Shown here piece by piece: positions 52,980 to 56,067 of a DNA stretch of 56,067 nt; the stretch's first letter is position 1; each line of letters opens with the position of its first letter. A program made the position numbers and the translations under genes. The stretch lies in NCBI GenBank assembly GCA_041650255.1, contig JBAZLL010000007.1, positions 1 through 56,067 of the forward strand, written 5' to 3'. This DNA comes from 1-14-0-10-45-29 sp041650255. Lineage in GTDB: Archaea > Micrarchaeota > Micrarchaeia > Anstonellales > Anstonellaceae. The notes beneath the pieces are model-generated. The model was not told the origin of the DNA and made no database searches. It saw only the letters and a program-made list of their open reading frames with translations.

Positions 52980-53726
52980 ATGTTCAGATTTGTTATAGAG
53001 GACGCTAAAAAATTTAAGGGCGCCATTGATGCTATTGTCAATTTGATTGATGAGGGAACGCTTGAGATTGATGCAGAGGGTATTAGCCTCAAGGCGATGG
53101 ACCCATCTCAGATATCCATGGTATGCTTTACCATGCCAAAATCGGCTTTTGTGGAATATGAAGCATCCGACCCGGACAGAGTGGGGCTGAATTTTGACAA
53201 CCTTTCGAAGATTTTGTCGCGTGCAAGAAGCGATGAAAAGCTTGAGATATACCGGGAAGAAAACAAAGTCATGGTAAAATTTTCATCCGGAAAGAAAAGG
53301 CGCTCGTTCAAAATTCCGGTGCTTGACATGCCTGCAAGCATTTCACGCGAGCCAAAGGTCGCGCCGGATGTTCAGATAAAACTTCTTGGAAGCATTCTAA
53401 AAGACCAGTTAAAGGATGCGGCGCTTGTATCCACTCACGTTTCATTTAATGCAATGGAAGAGGGTTTCCGCATAGATGTGCATGGAGATTCTTCTGATTT
53501 GCTTGTAGAACAGGAAAAAGATTCCGAAGAGATTATTGAGATGAAGGTGAGTGCGCCCGCAAAGGCAACTTTCCCGCTTCAATATCTTGAAGACATTACA
53601 AGAGCATGCCCGGATTCGTCTCCGGTCTCATTAAATCTAAAGACTAATGCTCCGATAAAAATCGAGTATGAAGTGTCCGGCGCAAAGCTTGCATATTATC
53701 TTGCGCCAAGAATTGAAAGCGATTAA
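52980..53726 (+). CDS. pcn: Sliding clamp PCNA
   Basis: 248 residues. The ATG at 52980 has AAGGTGA upstream; the preceding TTG is not the start. FVIEDAKKFKGAIDAIVNLIDEGTLEIDAEGISLKAMDPSQISMV opens the first of the two clamp domains; the interdomain loop and the C-terminal KIEYEVSGAKLAYYLAPRIE complete it. It forms a homotrimeric ring that tethers polymerase, Fen1, RFC and other PIP-box proteins. The hydrophobic pocket can accept the PIP-like tail seen here on GyrA. Confidence 0.97.
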   Translation: MFRFVIEDAKKFKGAIDAIVNLIDEGTLEIDAEGISLKAMDPSQISMVCFTMPKSAFVEYEASDPDRVGLNFDNLSKILSRARSDEKLEIYREENKVMVKFSSGKKRRSFKIPVLDMPASISREPKVAPDVQIKLLGSILKDQLKDAALVSTHVSFNAMEEGFRIDVHGDSSDLLVEQEKDSEEIIEMKVSAPAKATFPLQYLEDITRACPDSSPVSLNLKTNAPIKIEYEVSGAKLAYYLAPRIESD

Positions 53727-53794
53727 AAAACGGAGAGAAATTTAGCATTAGTATATAAAAATTTAAAAAAAGAAAAAAACAAAAAGTAAAGATG

Positions 53795-55156
53795 CTAAAT
53801 CATTTCCAAGTACTTTTTCACTTCCCAATTCGAGACGGTTGTTTTATAGTCGTCCCACTCGCCTGTTTTTACACACAGGTATTTTTTGAGAAGATCCGGA
53901 CCGAGCACTGAAGAAACCAATTTATCCTCTTTTAGCGCCTTTACCGCCTCCCACAAAGAGCAGGGAAGTACATCAATATGTCGGTTTGCAAGTTCAGATT
54001 CGTCAAATTCAAACACATTTTCTTCTACCGGCGCGGGAGCCTCAAGCTTGTTTTTTATACCGTCAAGCCCGGATTTGAGAAGAACTGCAAAAGCAAGATA
54101 TGGATTTGAGGACGGATCCGGACAACGTATTTCAAAACGAGTTGATTTTTCCCTTCCCTTTGCATAACGCGGCACACGAAGAAGCGCAGAACGATTCTGC
54201 CTTGCCCAGCAAATATAAGTTGCGGCTTCGTAGCCAGGTACAAGACGTTTGTATGAATTTACAGTTGGATTTAGCACGGCGCACATTGCCTTCACATGCT
54301 TCATTTGACCAGCCATAAAACTATATGCAGTTTGCGAGAGTTGGTACTTGTTGGAAGCATCGTAAAACATGTTGGTCGAGCCATCTGACGAAAACAGGCT
54401 TTGGTGTACATGCATTCCACTTCCGTTCACACCGGTGATCGGTTTTGGCATGAATGTAGCATGAAGCCCGTGTTTTGCAGCAATTGATTTCATCACAACT
54501 TTTAGCGTCATTGCCCGGTCGGCAGTTTCGAGCGCGTTTCCGTATTTGAATCCTATTTCGTGTTGACCCGGTGCAACCTCGTGATGGCTTACTTCCACTT
54601 CCATACCCATCTTTTGCAATGAGACAATCATTTCACGGCGAACATCATAACCCAAATCAAGCACAAGGTCGAGATACTGCCCCCGATCATGAGGCTCTGC
54701 AATTTGATTTGAAGATGTTTTTATAATTCCGTTCTCCTTTTTGAAAAGAAAGAATTCGAGCTCCGGGCCAGTATTGTAAACATAACCCATTTCATGTGCA
54801 TCAGTCATTGTTTTTTTGAGAATATAACGCGGATCACCTTCGTAAGGTTTTCCGTCGGGCATGTGCACATCACAGATTATTCTGGCGGTATTGCCATAAT
54901 CCGATGAAAGCCATGGAATTACCGCAAAAGTTGAAAGATCCGGCCTGAGTAACATATCAGATTCAAATATACGAGTGAACCCTAAAATGGAAGAGCCGTC
55001 AAACCATTGCCCGTGCACCAACGCATCATTAAGCTTATCCGCCGTAATGGTGACAGACTTTGCCATCCCCATTATATCCGAAAATTGCAGATTGATAAAC
55101 TGCACATTTTCATCTTTCACTCTAGACATAACTTCTTCATTACTTATGCCAGACAT
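53795..55156 (-). CDS. glnA: Glutamine synthetase, type I
   Basis: 453 residues from the ATG at 55156 (GAGGTG 6 nt upstream). Glutamate/ammonia/ATP site motifs are WFDGSSILGF, SHHEVAPGQHEIGF, KPITGVNGSGMHVHQSL, VPGYEAATYICWARQNRSALLRVP, and RFEIRCPDPSSNPYLAFA. The adenylylation loop (NLY-x-LP) of the beta type is missing (VFEFDESELANRHIDVLP), so this is the GSI-alpha form regulated by other means. It makes glutamine from glutamate and ammonia in the cytoplasm. Biosynthesis of an amino acid is noteworthy in a probable reduced genome. Confidence 0.97.
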   Translation of the reverse strand: MSGISNEEVMSRVKDENVQFINLQFSDIMGMAKSVTITADKLNDALVHGQWFDGSSILGFTRIFESDMLLRPDLSTFAVIPWLSSDYGNTARIICDVHMPDGKPYEGDPRYILKKTMTDAHEMGYVYNTGPELEFFLFKKENGIIKTSSNQIAEPHDRGQYLDLVLDLGYDVRREMIVSLQKMGMEVEVSHHEVAPGQHEIGFKYGNALETADRAMTLKVVMKSIAAKHGLHATFMPKPITGVNGSGMHVHQSLFSSDGSTNMFYDASNKYQLSQTAYSFMAGQMKHVKAMCAVLNPTVNSYKRLVPGYEAATYICWARQNRSALLRVPRYAKGREKSTRFEIRCPDPSSNPYLAFAVLLKSGLDGIKNKLEAPAPVEENVFEFDESELANRHIDVLPCSLWEAVKALKEDKLVSSVLGPDLLKKYLCVKTGEWDDYKTTVSNWEVKKYLEMI

Positions 55157-55271
55157 ATTCACACCTCAAATCGGTTGCAATTTATTTATCATAATATGTT
55201 AACACTTTGAGAAATCCTTCAGAGACAAATTCTTTTATATAAATTAATGGTTTGTACAATTGAATTATCAC

Positions 55272-55333
55272 CCGAAAAGATTCGGCTTGCAAAAAAATAT
55301 TGTGTTTTTCACAATAAATTCACAATACTTGTG
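55272..55333. promoter_or_regulatory. Three small dyads upstream of glnA
   Basis: The perfect inverted repeats are CCGAA/TTCGG (55272-55285), TATTGTG/CACAATA (55298-55316) and CACAA/TTGTG (55321-55333). Read on the minus strand they lie 33-95 bp upstream of the glnA TATA-like TTTATATAA (55235-55244). Two share the CACAA core. They could bind a nitrogen regulator. They also fit the region between glnA and the S-layer gene terminator. The glnA leader is ~55 nt. Confidence 0.45.
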
Positions 55334-55410
55334 GGATATACAGTAATATTAAGCTTACTTGAAGCGGATAATCAGATATTTTGACTCTTTTAAAAGCAGA
55401 TTTTTAAAAA

Positions 55411-55454
55411 AATATAAAAAAATAGGGGTTCAGGAAAGGTTTCCCTTTCCTGAA
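55411..55454 (-). terminator. Strong terminator of the S-layer gene
   Basis: TTCAGGAAAGG (55429-55439) and CCTTTCCTGAA (55444-55454) form an 11-bp perfect stem around a TTTC loop, followed on the minus strand by CCCCTATTTTTTTATATTTTTTT. It starts 11 nt after the stop codon and is the best hairpin in the window. Confidence 0.85.
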
Positions 55455-55465
55455 AGGTTTGCAAC

Positions 55466-56067
55466 TTAGCTTCTCACCAAGGCGTTTATGAATTCCTGGG
55501 CTGCCTGCATTGTGTCAGAGGCAGATTTGCCTGCAACAACAATCTTGGAGCCTACGGCCTTCACATACACGTTGGTTGTGTCAAAGTCAACTGCTGCGTC
55601 TTTGAGGACGTCTGCAGTAACTGAGTTCACGATTGGGCCACCGACTGTGATGACTACTCCGCCTGCGCTGCCTGCATCCTTGTCAGAAATGACGAGGTTG
55701 CTTGCCTGTTTGATGTCGTACGGCTGTATGACTTCAACAGATGCCGCATTGTTTGGCATTACGCGTGCTGAGACTGCATCCATGTTGATGGTGCATGAAG
55801 GTGTTGCGCCAGCTGTGGTGCTTGCCTTGCATGTTCCAACGGTCTGGGTGATTTCTTTTACTTTGAGCTTGACGCCGTCAGACAATGAGTATTCATCGCC
55901 TTCCTTTGCCTCCCAAAGTTCTCCAGAGGTCGCTAGGTCTGCATCTGCATATGCAAAGGTAAAGGTTGGTTGTCCAATCTTCTTTGCAACATACATGTCC
56001 ATTGAGGTTGTTCCAACTGAGGTGATCTTTGTTCCTCTCTCAGTTATAACAGTCGGCTCATAGGCCT
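55466..56067 (-). CDS. S-layer protein, C-terminal part
   Basis: The frame is open to the right edge, so the start lies outside the window; the ATG at 56002 is internal. The ~200 visible residues end in the S-layer C-terminal domain of methanococcal/thermococcal type: VVITVGGPIVNSVTADVLKD, then KIVVAGKSASDTMQAAQEFINALV. The upstream part has repeating beta strands with few cysteines. These proteins form the paracrystalline cell envelope, so the organism has a proteinaceous S-layer. A strong terminator follows, fitting a highly expressed gene. Confidence 0.88.
   Translation of the reverse strand, partial: AYEPTVITERGTKITSVGTTSMDMYVAKKIGQPTFTFAYADADLATSGELWEAKEGDEYSLSDGVKLKVKEITQTVGTCKASTTAGATPSCTINMDAVSARVMPNNAASVEVIQPYDIKQASNLVISDKDAGSAGGVVITVGGPIVNSVTADVLKDAAVDFDTTNVYVKAVGSKIVVAGKSASDTMQAAQEFINALVRS

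Noticed and set aside
1..56067. tRNA genes, rRNA genes, CRISPR array, insertion sequences
   Set aside because: I looked for T-loop sequences, regularly spaced repeats and transposase motifs and found none. A tRNA with an intron could be missed by eye.

Overview
The window is archaeal. It encodes split RNA polymerase subunits (A'/A'' and B'/B''), RpoH, RpoL, archaeal NusA, L30e, S12, S7, L10e, PCNA, LonB, exosome Csl4, an S26B-type signal peptidase, a DUF373 protein and an archaeal S-layer C-terminal domain. Several features point to a small-genome DPANN-like lineage (Micrarchaeota/Diapherotrites-like): bacterial-type GyrA/GyrB, class III signal peptide pilins, many short membrane proteins and short zinc-ribbon proteins. 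The exact phylum cannot be settled from the sequence alone. There are no tRNA or rRNA genes, no CRISPR array and no intact insertion sequence that I can see.

Layout. 1-5900: end of an RNase J-type ribonuclease, a zinc-ribbon mini-protein, an M23 peptidase-like surface protein, an AbrB+PhoU regulator with a dyad over its own TATA box, a permease remnant, and a large cysteine-rich surface protein. 6000-17900: small proteins, a MagIII-like DNA glycosylase, a GyrI-like protein, an NlpC/P60-like protein, an L,D-transpeptidase-like protein with a glutamine-rich linker, an FKBP, an MFS transporter, and several orphan membrane or surface proteins. 17800-21800: two tandem CrtC/AttH-like paralogues divergent from a geranylgeranyl reductase, then a rhodanese. 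21850-26550: secreted and membrane proteins, a nucleotide kinase and Maf. 26590-31530: gyrB-gyrA. 31950-34180: L10e, a winged-helix protein and two pilins. 34770-43950: the transcription/translation operon rpoH-rpoB2-rpoB1-rpoA1-rpoA2-rpl30e-nusA-rps12-rps7. 44070-47030: a mini-protein and a caspase-like secreted protein with a type-A sorting-like tail. 47200-53730: lonB, DUF373, csl4-rpoL, signal peptidase and PCNA. 53790-56067: glutamine synthetase and the C-terminus of an S-layer protein.

The most striking observations are as follows. (1) The structural zinc ligands of RpoA' (two sites), RpoB' (one site) and Csl4 (one site) are largely replaced by non-ligands, although the proteins are otherwise well conserved. 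(2) GyrA carries a disordered ~160-residue acidic tail ending in a PIP-box-like motif, as if a bacterial gyrase had been wired to the archaeal sliding clamp. (3) Three separate genes have folds normally acting on peptidoglycan (M23, NlpC/P60, YkuD). (4) Two CrtC-like proteins sit beside a geranylgeranyl reductase, suggesting isoprenoid-lipid modification. (5) A secreted caspase-fold-like protein ends in a Bacteroidetes-style sorting domain. (6) The last six codons of rps7 are repeated downstream with only synonymous changes, reachable by a +1 shift.

Two start-site styles recur. One is a TATA-like box about 26 bp upstream of the start codon (leaderless transcripts), as at 1938, 3556, 6532, 10242, 17029, 17325, 25979, 47032 and 50717. 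The other is a GGTG/GAGG Shine-Dalgarno sequence 5-8 nt before genes inside operons. Start codons below were chosen using these two patterns.
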